From NCBI GenBank assembly GCA_033239525.1, contig BSYO01000005.1, forward strand, positions 26,939,341-27,003,340: a stretch of 64,000 nucleotides of DNA, read 5' to 3'. Below, piece after piece: positions 48,501 to 58,219 of this stretch. The stretch comes from Nepenthes gracilis (taxonomy: Eukaryota; Streptophyta; Magnoliopsida; Caryophyllales; Nepenthaceae). The notes beneath the pieces are model-generated. The model had not been told where the DNA came from, did not search any database, and was given only the letters and a program-made list of their open reading frames with translations. Both the position numbers and the translations under genes were made by a program. Position 1 is the first letter of the stretch, and every line of letters begins with the position of its first letter.

Positions 48501-51100
48501 TAAAATTTTCAAACAGTGTCTAAAATATTTTAGATATTAAATTAGACCAAAGAGGGGGTTTACAGATACTTACCTTAACATCATACTTTGCAGATCTGAA
48601 GAAATGATGTTCCTGAAACACCCGAATCGGGTGTTCCTCCCCCACTGCTGTGTGCACTGTTGCGCGCGTCACCCGCGGCTTTTCTCCTTCTCTCCCTTCT
48701 ACGTGGCTTCTGTCGCACGCCGCTGCCCCCCACAGCCGTCGCCGGTCACCAGCGTGCCGCGACTGCCGTCTCCGGTCACTGTCGCGTCACCACTGCACGC
48801 CGTCGCCGTTGACTGTAACGGTTGCTACCGACATCTACATGACCTCACCGAGTGCCGTCAGCCACCACCCACTCCGACCACCACTGCGCCACCTATGAGC
48901 CGCTGACAACCACCGGCATCAGCGCCTCCTCGCCGCACGACACCATTGTCGGCCGCCGCTCTCCTTCCTTGCGCGACTTCCTGTCTCTCCTCTCTTCTCC
49001 CCCCTGTCTTTCCCCGAAACCCTCGATCCTTATCTTCTTCATTTTTTTTCTTTCTTTTCTTCTTTTTTTGTTTTTATTATAAATAAATAAATAAATATAT
49101 TATATTATTATTACTATTATATTTTATATATATATATTTTTTATTTTCTTTTATTCTATATTCTAAATTGATATTCGCGCGATAGCCCGAGCGCACCTCA
49201 GGCGCCAGCCTAACTAATCCAAATATCCGTCCAAATTTCATAATATTTAATTAATTTTTGCCACGTCCAATTTATCAAAAATCATAATTAATATTAAATT
49301 AATCCGAATGAAAATCCGGAATATTACACATAGAGTTTACAAAAATTTTTTTGAATGACTTGATCATAGGCTTTTAATTTCCGTGGGTTAACAGTGACAT
49401 CTAATGTCCAATTTGCACTGTGGCTGACCACAATTGTGGGCAAATTTTGATATGCATAGAGTTCTGGTTACTTGTTTCACATGATTGCTAAATTTGTTGG
49501 CTTTTCTTGTAGGAGATCTGCAAGATTAGAATAACCTATGTATTCCCTTTTTATCCAACTTTTGCATTTTCTGTGACGTCTAATCTAATGGGTTATTGGG
49601 GTTCAATTGTCTTTGATTTATCTTGATGATGTGATGATTCTGGATGAAGGAAAGCCCTCTAATTTGGCCCTCACATTCTTTGTATGTTTACTTACACTTT
49701 GGCCACTTGTCATAGTAAATTGTGATTTTCATTTTTTGTCTGTCCCCCAAAACTTGTTTTGGGTGATCATATGGAGTTGTAGGCATGTAGATTGCATGCG
49801 TTTAGTTTCTTGCTATCACCTAGGAATTCTTTTTTTTCATGTTGTGCACTGAAGTCTTCTGAATAATGTTCTGCAGGATCCTCCTGAAGATTCTGTAGTT
49901 AGTATATGTGGTCATGTATTCTGCAATCAATGTATCCATGAGCATCTTACTGGTGATGAAAGCCAATGCCCGGTCATGAACTGCAAAGTTCAGCTTTGTG
50001 TATCATCTGTGTTCTCCAGAGCGACGCTGAAGAATTGTCTTTCTGATGAAGCTGGTCAGGATCATTCTGTCAATTCTTCAGGTTCCGAGTCTTCCAACTG
50101 CTCAAAGATGGCAGAGCCTTTCCCAGGTGGTCGGTGTTTGGATTCCTCCAAAATTAAGGCTGTTCTTGAGGTTCTGCACTCGCTGAATAAACCTCATGAT
50201 TTTATTCTAGAGAATGGTGATGTGAAGTCTACTGGTAGTGAGGCTAGTTGCTCAAATTCTCTTGACGCAGCTCCTGGGGCTGCTGTAACCTATATCCCCA
50301 CTGTTAATGGAAGCTCTGATTCTGATATGAAGAAATGTCTGAGTAATTCTGTTTCAGTTGTTAAGGAGAAAGCAATTGTCTTCTCTCAGTGGACAAGGAT
50401 GCTGGATCTGCTTGAAGCTTGTCTGCGGGAATCTTCCATTCAGTACAGACGACTGGATGGGACTATGTCCGTAGTTGCTCGAGATAAGGCTGTGAGAGAC
50501 TTTAACACACTTCCAGAGGTTTGAGAATTTACATTGCTAACTTTTTAAATTTTGGAAGGGACATTAGTTTTTCATGTTCTGGTTAATTTGCCATTAAATC
50601 ATTTGTGAGAGGGCAGTGAGATTTGGTGCAATGGTAAGGTCGTTCGATTGTGACCTAAATGCCATGTGTTTAAACCCCAGAAATAGCCCATTTGAAACAT
50701 AGGGATAATAATGTATATATCTGAAACTCCTTAAATCTCAGGAAGCGGGAGTTTTATCCACTAGGCGACCCCTTTTTTATTGGATCCTTGCTGGAAGCAC
50801 TGCTGTGATTGATTTTGGGGTTTACCCTTTTTTCTGTTGAATCCTTGCTGGAAGTGCTGCTGTGATTGATTCAGTGGTTCTTCTTTGCAGGTGTCTGTCA
50901 TAATTATGTCATTGAAGGCTGCAAGTCTAGGACTAAATATGGTTGCAGCTTGTCATGTTCTTCTTCTGGATCTCTGGTGGAACCCTACCACTGAGGACCA
51001 GGCAATTGATAGAGCTCATCGTATTGGACAGACTCGTCCTGTTACAGTTTTGCGCCTGACTGTGAAGGATACAGTTGAAGATCGCATCTTAGCTCTCCAG
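30555..51100 (+). CDS. CHR28-like: SNF2-RING helicase-like transcription factor, CHR28/FRG/EDA16 type (3' end not in window)
   Basis: Exons: 30555-30698, 33852-33942, 34694-35970, 36879-36950, 37752-37829, 37905-38784, 39640-39770, 39963-40184, 49877-50518, 50891-51100. All are GT/AG and join in frame to 1249 codons. A second in-frame ATG at 30573 ([10 protein letters not shown]) is the likelier start. Residues 1-504 are acidic/Ser-rich and disordered. The SNF2 ATPase has GLGKT (Walker A, about 555), DEAQ (about 757) and [21 protein letters not shown]3HC4 RING follows, with metal ligands C961, C964, C976, H978, C981, C984, C996 and C1001. The helicase C-lobe ends with [19 protein letters not shown]. 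Arabidopsis relatives CHR27/CHR28 act with SUVR2 in RNA-directed DNA methylation and silencing; EDA16 is named from an embryo-sac phenotype. The family's last ~35 residues are missing; reading past 51100 stops after 25 codons. Confidence 0.92.
30699..33851 (+). other. Intron 1 of the helicase gene (3.15 kb)
   Basis: Begins AAG|GTAGTT and ends TTTTGCAG. No transposon with clear ends and no coding motif was recognised in it. Confidence 0.7.
30739..30774. repeat. CT microsatellite in helicase intron 1
   Basis: A run of TC dinucleotides grading into CCCTCT lies about 40 bases after the first donor site. It may help splicing or transcription, but no role can be shown. Confidence 0.8.
40448..42839 (-). 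repeat. 3' LTR (element orientation) of the intron 8 Ty3/gypsy element
   Basis: Plus-strand limits TGTTACGAATCC...GGAATATTACA. Matches 46875-49328 throughout, including a GC-rich block at 42190-42480 and a following pyrimidine-rich/AT-rich tail. The 79- and 112-codon frames at 42194-42615 are part of this LTR and have counterparts in the other LTR, so they are not genes. Confidence 0.88.
42840..42850 (-). promoter_or_regulatory. Polypurine tract
   Basis: Minus strand ATGAAGGGGAGAA immediately precedes the LTR start TGTAATATTCC. It is the usual plus-strand primer position. Confidence 0.8.
42851..46860 (-). pseudogene. Ty3/gypsy gag-pol remnant
   Basis: Minus strand. [15 protein letters not shown] (about 44780-44720) is the reverse-transcriptase segment before the catalytic box. 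The box itself, near 44690-44665, reads LINDI instead of a YxDD-type motif. The open frame 44628-44428 contains [19 protein letters not shown], the classic segment joining reverse transcriptase to RNase H in gypsy elements. Integrase and gag can only be guessed from position. At 4.0 kb the interior is short for this lineage, so deletions are likely. Many stops; not functional. Confidence 0.7.
46861..46870 (-). promoter_or_regulatory. tRNA-iMet primer-binding site
   Basis: Minus-strand TGGTATCAGA lies four bases (GAAG) inside the 5' LTR end. It is complementary to the 3' end of initiator tRNA-Met. Confidence 0.85.
46875..49328 (-). repeat. 5' LTR (element orientation) of the intron 8 Ty3/gypsy element
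   Basis: Plus-strand limits TGTTACGAATTC...GGAATATTACA. Homologous to 40448-42839, slightly longer mainly through AT microsatellite expansion (about 47560-47585 and 49080-49140). The open frames at 48604-49082 are LTR shadows. Confidence 0.88.
50611..50778 (+). mobile_element. tRNA-derived SINE (Au-like) in helicase intron 9
   Basis: The head carries an A-box-like TGGTGCAATGG (about 50624-50634) and a decayed B-box region GTGTTTAAACCCC. The body ends TTTTATCCACTAGGCGACCCC followed by a short T run. This arrangement and the tail wording match the Au SINE family of angiosperms (family knowledge). It is about 168 bp and too decayed to be a tRNA gene. No target duplication was seen. Confidence 0.72.
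50780..50880. repeat. 58-bp tandem duplication before exon 10
   Basis: TTGGATCCTTGCTGGAAG (50780) recurs as TTGAATCCTTGCTGGAAG (about 50838), each followed by TGCTGTGATTGATT. It ends just before the acceptor CTTTGCAG of exon 10. Confidence 0.75.
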
Positions 51101-52158
51101 GTATTCTTTTGTCTTGGAAAGTCTAAATTGTTGCTTTTACAAGTTAAATGTGCAATAATCGTATGCAACAAATAAGGACAATAGTTAACTACATACATCT
51201 CTGTCATTCTTTTTCCTTTCGCTTTTTTACAAAATATGTTGTTGTTTGGCAATACCAACATTAAGTCGAGCACATTTGAACATATAAAAGAAACAATTTT
51301 AAACTTGCCAAGACACAAGACACATCAATATTGCGCGCCATTAACTGGATTTCTCCAACTCACCTAAAGGAACCTCCTAAAAGACAAAAAAAAAAAAAAA
51401 AACTCTTAAAAGAAACTTCACCTCGATGAAGATAGCACAAGATGTTAGAAGATGAAAAGATGTTATCTAAAAGATTTTTTATGCTGTATGTACATCCTAA
51501 ATAGAATTTAAAAATAATCATACTCTCCTGGTTCAAAAAAGCTTGTCCATGAGTTAATTGTATGAGTATTAAATAGCAACTCCGTGTGTTGCTGGTTGGG
51601 ATTGTAGGGCTCAGCGGTGTGATGGAGAAGCATGTGAGTTAGGTTAGGTAGACTGGACAGGGTTTGTGATGCAGAGGAAGGGAAGACCAGAGAAGGGGGG
51701 AGAAGCGGAAGAACAAAAAAGAGATGGACGAGACAGAGAGGAGGCAACTCTAGGCGATGGCCATAGGCATAATGTCATTTCTCAATAGTTCAATAATAGT
51801 TATATAGGTCTTTAAATCAAACATATAATGAAACTCAAATAATACGGAAACTCAAGGGAACTTAATATTGACAAAAAGAGACTCCAATATGACATAGAGA
51901 AATTTAATGAGGAAATTTTAATTATAAAAAGATCCTACTAATAAGAAAGTCCAATATGACATAAGGGAACTCTAATAATAAGGAAAGGGAGCTCTAATAG
52001 TAAAGAAACCCTAATAATGCAATAATGAAACATTATAAAACAATCCATAAATAATTATCTACAACAAGCCCATAATTAATAAAATCAATAAATACAAATT
52101 TATGTCCATGTCACTTTGTTTCCATTGCTAGTTAATTGGTCAGTGGTGTTTTAACTTT
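51101..52158. other. Start of the presumed last helicase intron
   Basis: Begins CAG|GTATTC after exon 10. No coding exon of the helicase was found. Around 51360-51450 the order CTCTTAAAAGAAACTT...GATGTTAG weakly resembles the repeated block at 52159-52861. The minus frame at 51508-51747 has no recognisable domain. Confidence 0.5.
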
Positions 52159-52861
52159 CGGCGATGGTAGATGGTGAGTGGGGTGGCTGGCAAAGGGCTC
52201 TGGCAAATATGGCCTGGCTTGGGCAGGGCTGATGTGGGTTTCTTTTCTTTTCTATTGTGCGAATTTTTATTTTTTATTTTTTCAGGGATCATTTTCAGTT
52301 AACTAAAAATATATTTGTTGCTACCTTATGCCCTAAAAAAATTTCTAAAAGATGAAAGACCTCCTTAAAGAAACTTACTAAATAAGTATGATAACACAAG
52401 GTATTAGTGTCAGCAGGATCAATAGGATTACAATTACCATTTGTTGTATATATTTTCCTTTATTAAGATAATTTCAATTGATTGTATTTAAGTATAATTG
52501 ATTATCGGCTATGGTAGATGGCAATTGGGGTGGTTCGCAAAGGGCTCTGGCAAATATGGCTTGGCTTGGGCAGGCTGATGTAGGCTTCTTTTCTTTTCTA
52601 CTGTGCAAATTATTTATTTATTTTTTATTTTTTTGAGGGGATGCAATTTTCAGTTAACTAAAAATATTTTTGTTGCTAGTTTATGCCCTAAAAAAATTCC
52701 TGAAGGATGAGAGACCTCTTTAAAGAAACTTACCTAAATTAGGATGATAACACGATGTATTAGTATCAGCAGGATCAGTAGGATTACAGTAAACATTTAT
52801 TGTATAAATTTTTCTTTATTAAGATGATTTTAACTGATTGTAATTAAGTATAATTGATTAT
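52159..52861. repeat. Tandem duplication of ~350 bp at the copia LTR
   Basis: Copy 1 is 52159-52505 and copy 2 is 52506-52861. Shared segments include AAAGGGCTCTGGCAAATATGG, TTATGCCCTAAAAAAATT, CAGCAGGATCARTAGGATTAC and the closing TAATTGATTAT. The unit overlaps the left part of the copia LTR, so the LTR start is ambiguous. Confidence 0.82.
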
Positions 52862-52973
52862 AATTATGATGTATATTTGGAAGGAGGTTGATTGTGGTAA
52901 GTTGTAATTCTGGAATGGATTTTCTATTTAATGAGAAGGAAACTCTCAAATGAATTATTGAGACCAATTGTCA

Positions 52974-52984
52974 TGGTATCGGAG
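52974..52984 (+). promoter_or_regulatory. copia primer-binding site
   Basis: TGGTATCGGAG directly follows the LTR end TCA; it matches the initiator tRNA-Met site with one change. Confidence 0.7.
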
Positions 52985-53623
52985 TTACTTTGGAATCAAT
53001 GTTTACTTGGAACCTTGGTTTATGTCTCTTTAGTTTCTTGGTTTCTCTGAGATATCTCATGTGAAAGAGGAGAAAGGAGGTTACCTTCTTCCCTTGCCTG
53101 CCTTCACCATTGCTGCTGTTTTGTGTTTCTTCAAATTTGCCTACTTCATGGGAAATCAGTGCCCAGATTGTGAGTTTCTGGAATAGCCTATTGCAATCAG
53201 CAATCTTGGAGGATTTTGGAGGAGACTAATTATCTTTGATTTGCATAGGTTCTTCATCAGCCCTGATTGCTTCATCTTCAATTGCCTTCATCTTAGTTGA
53301 ATTCGTGCTGATAATTTTACTTCAGTCGATTTCTTCCTCGTGAGTATCTTTGATTCCCTCTTGTTGTCTTCATCTTCATATCTTCGAATATTTCAATTTC
53401 AATCGATTCTTCATTTCTTGTATCTTGTCAATTGTTTTTGGTTGATTCCTTCTTCGTCTTGAGTATCTCATTGTCTTTGGCTCTCCGTGGGGCTGAGTTT
53501 GGGTAACAGGGAGTGCTGCCAGATTTGCACGTGGGTTTAAAATACCTTCATTGTCTCACGTGAATGTCTCTAGCTGTTGGTATCCCTTTCACTAAAAATT
53601 TTTGTAGCCGTCTTCTCTTCATA

Positions 53624-54993
53624 ATGCCGGGAGAAAATTCTATCTTTTATTTTAATGGCAAAAATTACTCCATATGAAAATTTTAATTTCAAATACTTGC
53701 AAAGGGAAAGAATGTTGGAATTATTTAGATAGATCATCTGAAGTCCCGATGAAACAAAAGAAGTTGATTAATGGGACAGTAAGGATACTAGCATTGTGTC
53801 ATGGTTGCTTGGATTCATTAAACCACATATGGTGAATAATTTTTAATTTTTTATCATTGTTAAAGAGATGTAACACTATCTTCAACGTATCTATGATTAA
53901 GAAAATAATGTTCAATAATTTCTATTGGAATTAGAGATTGCTAATTTCAAATAAGGTGATCTTTCTATTGAATAATTTATATTGGGTTTCCTAATTTATG
54001 GAATGAATATAATGGAGTTCTTAATTCTAAGGTTTATAAGGTAGCACTTGCAGCTTTGCAGGAAGTTCTGCGAACCTAAGAGATCAATTTATAATGAAAT
54101 TGAGAAAAGAATTTGAGACTACACAAGTGAGTCTTCTTTATCACAATCTTGTTTCATTCCTTGATTTTTGCTTAGGAGAATTTTTGCTTGAAGAGTAATA
54201 TCTGGATACACAGATTAGTATGACACAAAGCACAATATTTTAGAGCTAGTGAACTTGGCATATATTGCTCAGGGACAATGAAAGTTCAAGTAAAAAAATG
54301 CAGTGTTATAGTTTTAAGGAGTATGGACATATCTTATGGAATAACAGTAAAAAAATATGTAATTATTGCAAAAAGGCGGGGGCACATCATTAAGGATTGT
54401 TTCGTTTGGTCTCAAAATAGATAAGGTCAGGCTTTCCACATTGATATTCAATCTATTTCTACTAGTATCAAGGCTCTTTTTGTCAATAATCAGTCTTCAA
54501 TGCTCATTCTTCTTCTCTCACTCTTGAAATGGTACAACAAAGGATTTTTTTTTTTTTTCTGTACTATTGCTGCAAAGTAAGCGAAAATCACTCACTTTTT
54601 CTTGGTTGATTGACTCAGCTACCTCGAGTTTTATGATGGGCAATGCAAATGCCTTATATCATACTGATAAGTCTGAAGGAGAATAATATATTCAAGTAGT
54701 AGATGATAGTTTTCTTCCCATTACTGCCAGTGGAAATCTGAGATATTTCTTTGATAATATTTTTATATCTCTAAAATTATTTTCAATTTTGATATCTGTT
54801 GGACAATTGGTTGATAATAATTTTGAAATTCACTTTGATTATAATGGTCGTCTTGTGCATTGTCAGGCATCGGAAGGTGATCACAAAGGGGCCTGAAGTG
54901 GAACGTCTGTTTTATCTTTATTTTTTTATTCCCACTATCGCTTTTTTAGCTTGTACTACTATCACTAATGATAGTAATGTCTGGCATGAATCT
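53624..54993 (+). pseudogene. copia gag-protease remnant
   Basis: Starts MPGENSIFYFNGKNYSI, then TGA where Trp is normal. Later broken frames include LELVNLAYIAQGQ and a CCHC knuckle (CNYCKKAG, then a frameshift, then HIIKDC; about 54356-54400). The protease region WLIDSATSSFMMGN begins near 54608, with the catalytic Asp-Ser retained. ISVGQLVDNNFEI follows (about 54788-54826), typical just before the copia integrase zinc motif. Homology ends at VWHES, inside that motif. Several stops; not functional. Confidence 0.7.
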
Positions 54994-55711
54994 TGATGGA
55001 GATGGCTGAAAGTGGGCTAGCCTAGCGTGAAGGCCCTTGGACAGATCTAGAGAGTGGTCAACCTACAACACGTCACCATTGGGCCCAAGGTTCAAATAAT
55101 GTCCCAATCGGCCCAATCAGTTCCAAAGGCCAAGTTGACCTCATCGGCCCAACCAGGGTGGCCCACTCCCACACGATTGAAAAAACTTATCATAACCAAT
55201 CGCAATAGCCAACCGGAATGTCTTTATCTATCTGGCCGGTTCAACGGGTAGTTGTCATAAAGGTTAAATCGCCCGGCAACATTATAAATATCCCTTCACT
55301 CCAACGAGTAGGGGGGATTGATGGACAAGCATATAAAAGAGCAAATCTCTGCCTAAAAAGAAACTCCTCATAATTCTTACTCTAAAGCAGCTCCCCGTTG
55401 AGCGTATCATAACATAATAGCCGCTCCATGCCGAGTGCAACCTTCGAGTTAGATAGCATCTAAACTTTCGTGTATCAACACATATATTTCTCATCATTGC
55501 ATCTTTCTGTTAATTGAGGAAGATAATTGATTTGAGCGTTAAAAGATATACCGGGGAGTAAGTACTGCCAGTCCTTTAACCTCTCATTTTTTAGTTGTGG
55601 TGTGTAGGATCTAGGCTATAAAGAATGATAACCGGACCCACTTTGTTCAACTCTCCAAGGAAGACCTGGGTGGATCCATATTCCATACAATTTGGATTCG
55701 AGGACGCATCA
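54994..55711 (+). repeat. 5' LTR of the Tat-like element
   Basis: Starts TGATGGAGATGG and ends GACGCATCA before the primer site. It contains ATTATAAATATCCC near 55283 as a likely TATA box. The start was set where copia similarity is lost. Without the 3' LTR the limits are provisional. Confidence 0.65.
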
Positions 55712-55712
55712 T

Positions 55713-55730
55713 TGGCACCGTTTGTAGAAA
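55713..55730 (+). promoter_or_regulatory. Primer-binding site of the Tat-like element
   Basis: TGGCACCGTTTGTAGAAA resembles the TGGCGCCGTCTGTGGGAA type found in Tat elements, with CG-to-CA decay. Confidence 0.65.
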
Positions 55731-55768
55731 GGTGAATGAAAAGCCTAACCAGCATCCGCACTAAAGAA

Positions 55769-56953
55769 AACATGGTCAATATGGGAGGTCAGGTCAGGTC
55801 AGGCCAGGCCAGTGCCTCGGCGAAATACGTTGCCCTCCATGGTGACGGCCACTCCACAGGTAGCGGTATGGAGGAGCAACCAGCACCCTTCTTACAGGCG
55901 CTCGCTGATCGTGTGGACAATATCTCCCAAATGCTCCAGACCCTTTGTGCGTGCCAGGACTAGCGAAATTTGGGGCTCTTTCCTCCACTTCCCACACTTC
56001 CACATACAAACGAAGAAGTCGGAGGAGGAAGCGCCCAACCGAGAAGGCACAATGCTCTGATGACTTTGGGACTTGAGCAGCTTCGAGTGACGAGACCCGA
56101 TTACGGTTGGAGGGTAGAAAAGGATGCGGGTTGCCTGATGAAAGTTTGGAGCGGCGGAATCCCTGCTACTCCCGTGACAAGCAGAAGCTCCTAGTCCAAG
56201 TGGGAGCCTCGTGCAACACTCAACCTATTGGGGGTAGAACCAGATCGGCCTCGCATCACTCAGAGTTGAGGACATATCTCAACGCAAAAAGCGCTGAGGT
56301 CTCTCCTTGAGTGGAGGAGCGAGTAGAAAAAATATTGCAGCATGTGTTCAAGAGGGAGGCCAGCGGACACTCTACAGATCTGAGGAGGTCACCATTCACA
56401 ATAGAGATCTGAACACAGCTATTCTCCCACAAATTCAAAATGCCTGCCTTGGAGCCTTATGACGGAAGTGTCCATCCAATGGACCATTTACCATTTTTGT
56501 ACTCTACTGAGCTTCCAGAGCCTGGGTGAGGTTGCTATATGTTTGTGCTTCTCGCTGACCCTCAAACGGGACACCTGGGTTTGATTCCACCGTCTGTAGC
56601 CAAATTTGATCTGGACGTTCCAGAAACTCGCTGATAGCTTCTTGTTGTAGTCTACCTCCAGCTAGAGGGAAAAGATGCAGTTTTGGCACCTTGCCTATAC
56701 CAAGCAAGGGCCAAGCGAGAGTCTGAGGAATTTTCTAGCTCGTTTCATTGCCAAGGCCTGACGAATGCCCCGGCTCACCGACGAAGTGAAATTGAGTACC
56801 TTCATATCAACCCTTGAGCCGGGTGAGTTCTTCAAGCATCTGGCCTACAAGGACCCCCAAACTTTGCACGTGGCCGAAGCCATCGTCCATGTTTACATGG
56901 TAGCTAAGGAAGCTAATGAGGCAAAGAAACCAGAGAGCGGGGACCACTTCTGC
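55769..56953 (+). pseudogene. Tat-like gag remnant
   Basis: Frames begin MVNMGGQVRSGQ with FLQALADRVDNISQMLQTL. Later frames give FKMPALEPYDGSVHPMDHL (about 56436-56493), a standard entry to the Retrotrans_gag domain. The 63-codon piece at 56765-56956 has LSTFISTLEPGEFFKHLAYK. Frameshifts and stops separate the pieces. Confidence 0.7.
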
Positions 56954-57479
56954 TAGGTGTCGATGAATGGAAGAGAAACAGAAACCACATCGGCCCTTGG
57001 GACTTGAGGAAGCAACCTCAGCTGGAACCAGGAGCTTGAAGGGAGTACAGGCCCTTAAACTTGACCTCTCTGAACGACTCCTGGACCACTTCATGCAGAT
57101 CCAGGATGAAAAATTCCTAAAATGCCCAAAACAGACTGATTAGGAGGGGGCACAGACAGATCAGACGAAATTTCACCAATATCATCGATCTGCAGGTCAC
57201 AGCACTGAAGACTACCAGACACTGTAGAGAGAGATTGAGGAACTCATTAGGAGGGGGCACCTGACCAAGTACTTGCGAAGCCCGAGGTGGGCCCCCAGTG
57301 GGGTGGTGAATAAGAGCAAGAGCAGCAGCAGCAACCAAAGAACCGAGTTGCGATTGGAATAGTCAACATGGTAATGATTAGACCATCTAATAGCCACCAC
57401 CCAGACCGTTAGGAGATTGTTGTTGGCAGCAACAAGCCGAAGGTAAAAATTAGGGATGATGTCATTAGTTTCAATAAAA

Positions 57480-58092
57480 AAGATATGGCGCATGTAATGG
57501 CTTTCCATTCTGACCCTCTTGTGGTATCCACATTCGTATCAGATGGTAGGGTCGATTATTAGTTGAAACGAGTCTTTATTGATGATGAAAGCTTACGTGA
57601 TTTGCTTTACCTTAATACTTATTTTAAATTGGGAATAAAAAAGAGTCAATCGAAAATGACCGAAGGTCACCTTGGATGGTCTAAGGAACCATCCAACTAG
57701 AGGTCACGTTAGGAACGTACCTTAGGATGGCATCCTGTATGCTCATGTTCTTAGTGGTCGACTTGCTTTCAGTTTGCAACGCTATTACAGTCGACCCCTG
57801 CCTATCGGCATTTGAGGTAGTGATGTTGATCCCACACCTAAAGATAAAGTTCCTAACAGCATGTGGCATTGGAAAAGTCCTCTGCGACCAAGTAATCGGC
57901 CGGACATGTTACTTGTTCCAAGTTACTCAAGTCGCTCCGAACCGACCGACTGAGGACTTCGATCATCGAGACGAGGCAACCCTGCAGCAAGCTCAGTTCA
58001 ATGAGACAACTGACCATATTCCTCTGGACCTTATTGATCCGGAGAGATGCATACAAATCGGGAGCTCGCTTGCTAGACCCCTACGTGATTAA
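57480..58092 (+). pseudogene. Tat-like aspartic protease remnant
   Basis: SDPLVVSTFVSDG precedes VFIDDESLRDLLYLNTYFK (about 57570-57625), where the DTGSS-type active site has become DDESL. The 121-codon frame at 57727-58092 continues into the linker before reverse transcriptase. Position and context fit; the catalytic site is lost. Confidence 0.65.
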
Positions 58093-58219
58093 TTGATTAC
58101 CTTCCTCCAGTAGAACTCAGATGTCTTTGTGGGGGTCTCCGGTGATATGCCAAAGATTCCAACCGGAGTAATGATCCATAAATTGGGCTTCGATCCTAGT
58201 CACAAGCCTGTTAGGTAAA

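Larger units (their letters stand above)
40448..49328 (-). mobile_element. Complete but dead Ty3/gypsy LTR retrotransposon (chromovirus-like) in intron 8
   Basis: Two LTRs of about 2.4 kb flank a 4.0 kb interior, all in minus orientation. Next to the 5' LTR is a perfect TGGTATCAGA primer site; next to the 3' LTR is GAAGGGGAGAA. The leader-like GACGAAATTTTTGTATGAAGG upstream of the tract is typical of Tekay/Del chromoviruses (family knowledge). The interior holds reverse-transcriptase and RNase H-junction remnants. Flanking bases are CATAT (40443-40447) and CATAG (49329-49333), a 5-bp target duplication with one mismatch. The first 60 bases of the LTRs differ at five positions. Confidence 0.88.
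40185..49876 (+). other. Intron 8 of the helicase gene, 9.7 kb, splitting the RING finger
   Basis: The donor TGCAGG|GTATGT follows the first RING Cys pair (CGIC). The acceptor TTCTGCAG|GATCC precedes the remaining six ligands. Only about 0.8 kb is original intron; the rest is the Ty3/gypsy element at 40448-49328. Both phases are 0, so splicing it out restores the frame exactly. Confidence 0.85.
52756..54993 (+). mobile_element. 5' part of a Ty1/copia element, interrupted by the Tat element
   Basis: An LTR ends ...CAATTGTCA at 52973 and is followed by TGGTATCGGAG, a one-mismatch primer-binding site. A copia gag and protease-to-integrase linker follow in broken plus-strand frames. The sequence stops matching copia exactly where the Tat LTR begins (54994). 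The left LTR limit (TGTATTAGTATCAG at 52756) is tentative because of the tandem duplication. The rest of pol is expected beyond the Tat element, outside the window. Confidence 0.72.

Noticed and set aside
48604..49082. Open frames of 76-100 codons
   Set aside because: Same LTR sequence as above in the second LTR; composition artefact of GC-rich DNA.
50611..50700. Possible tRNA gene
   Set aside because: It has an A-box but a decayed B-box, no closed acceptor stem, and a SINE-type tail, so it was called a SINE.
56807..57508. Minus-strand frames of 73-98 codons
   Set aside because: Shadows opposite the gag-pol of the Tat-like element; no domain.
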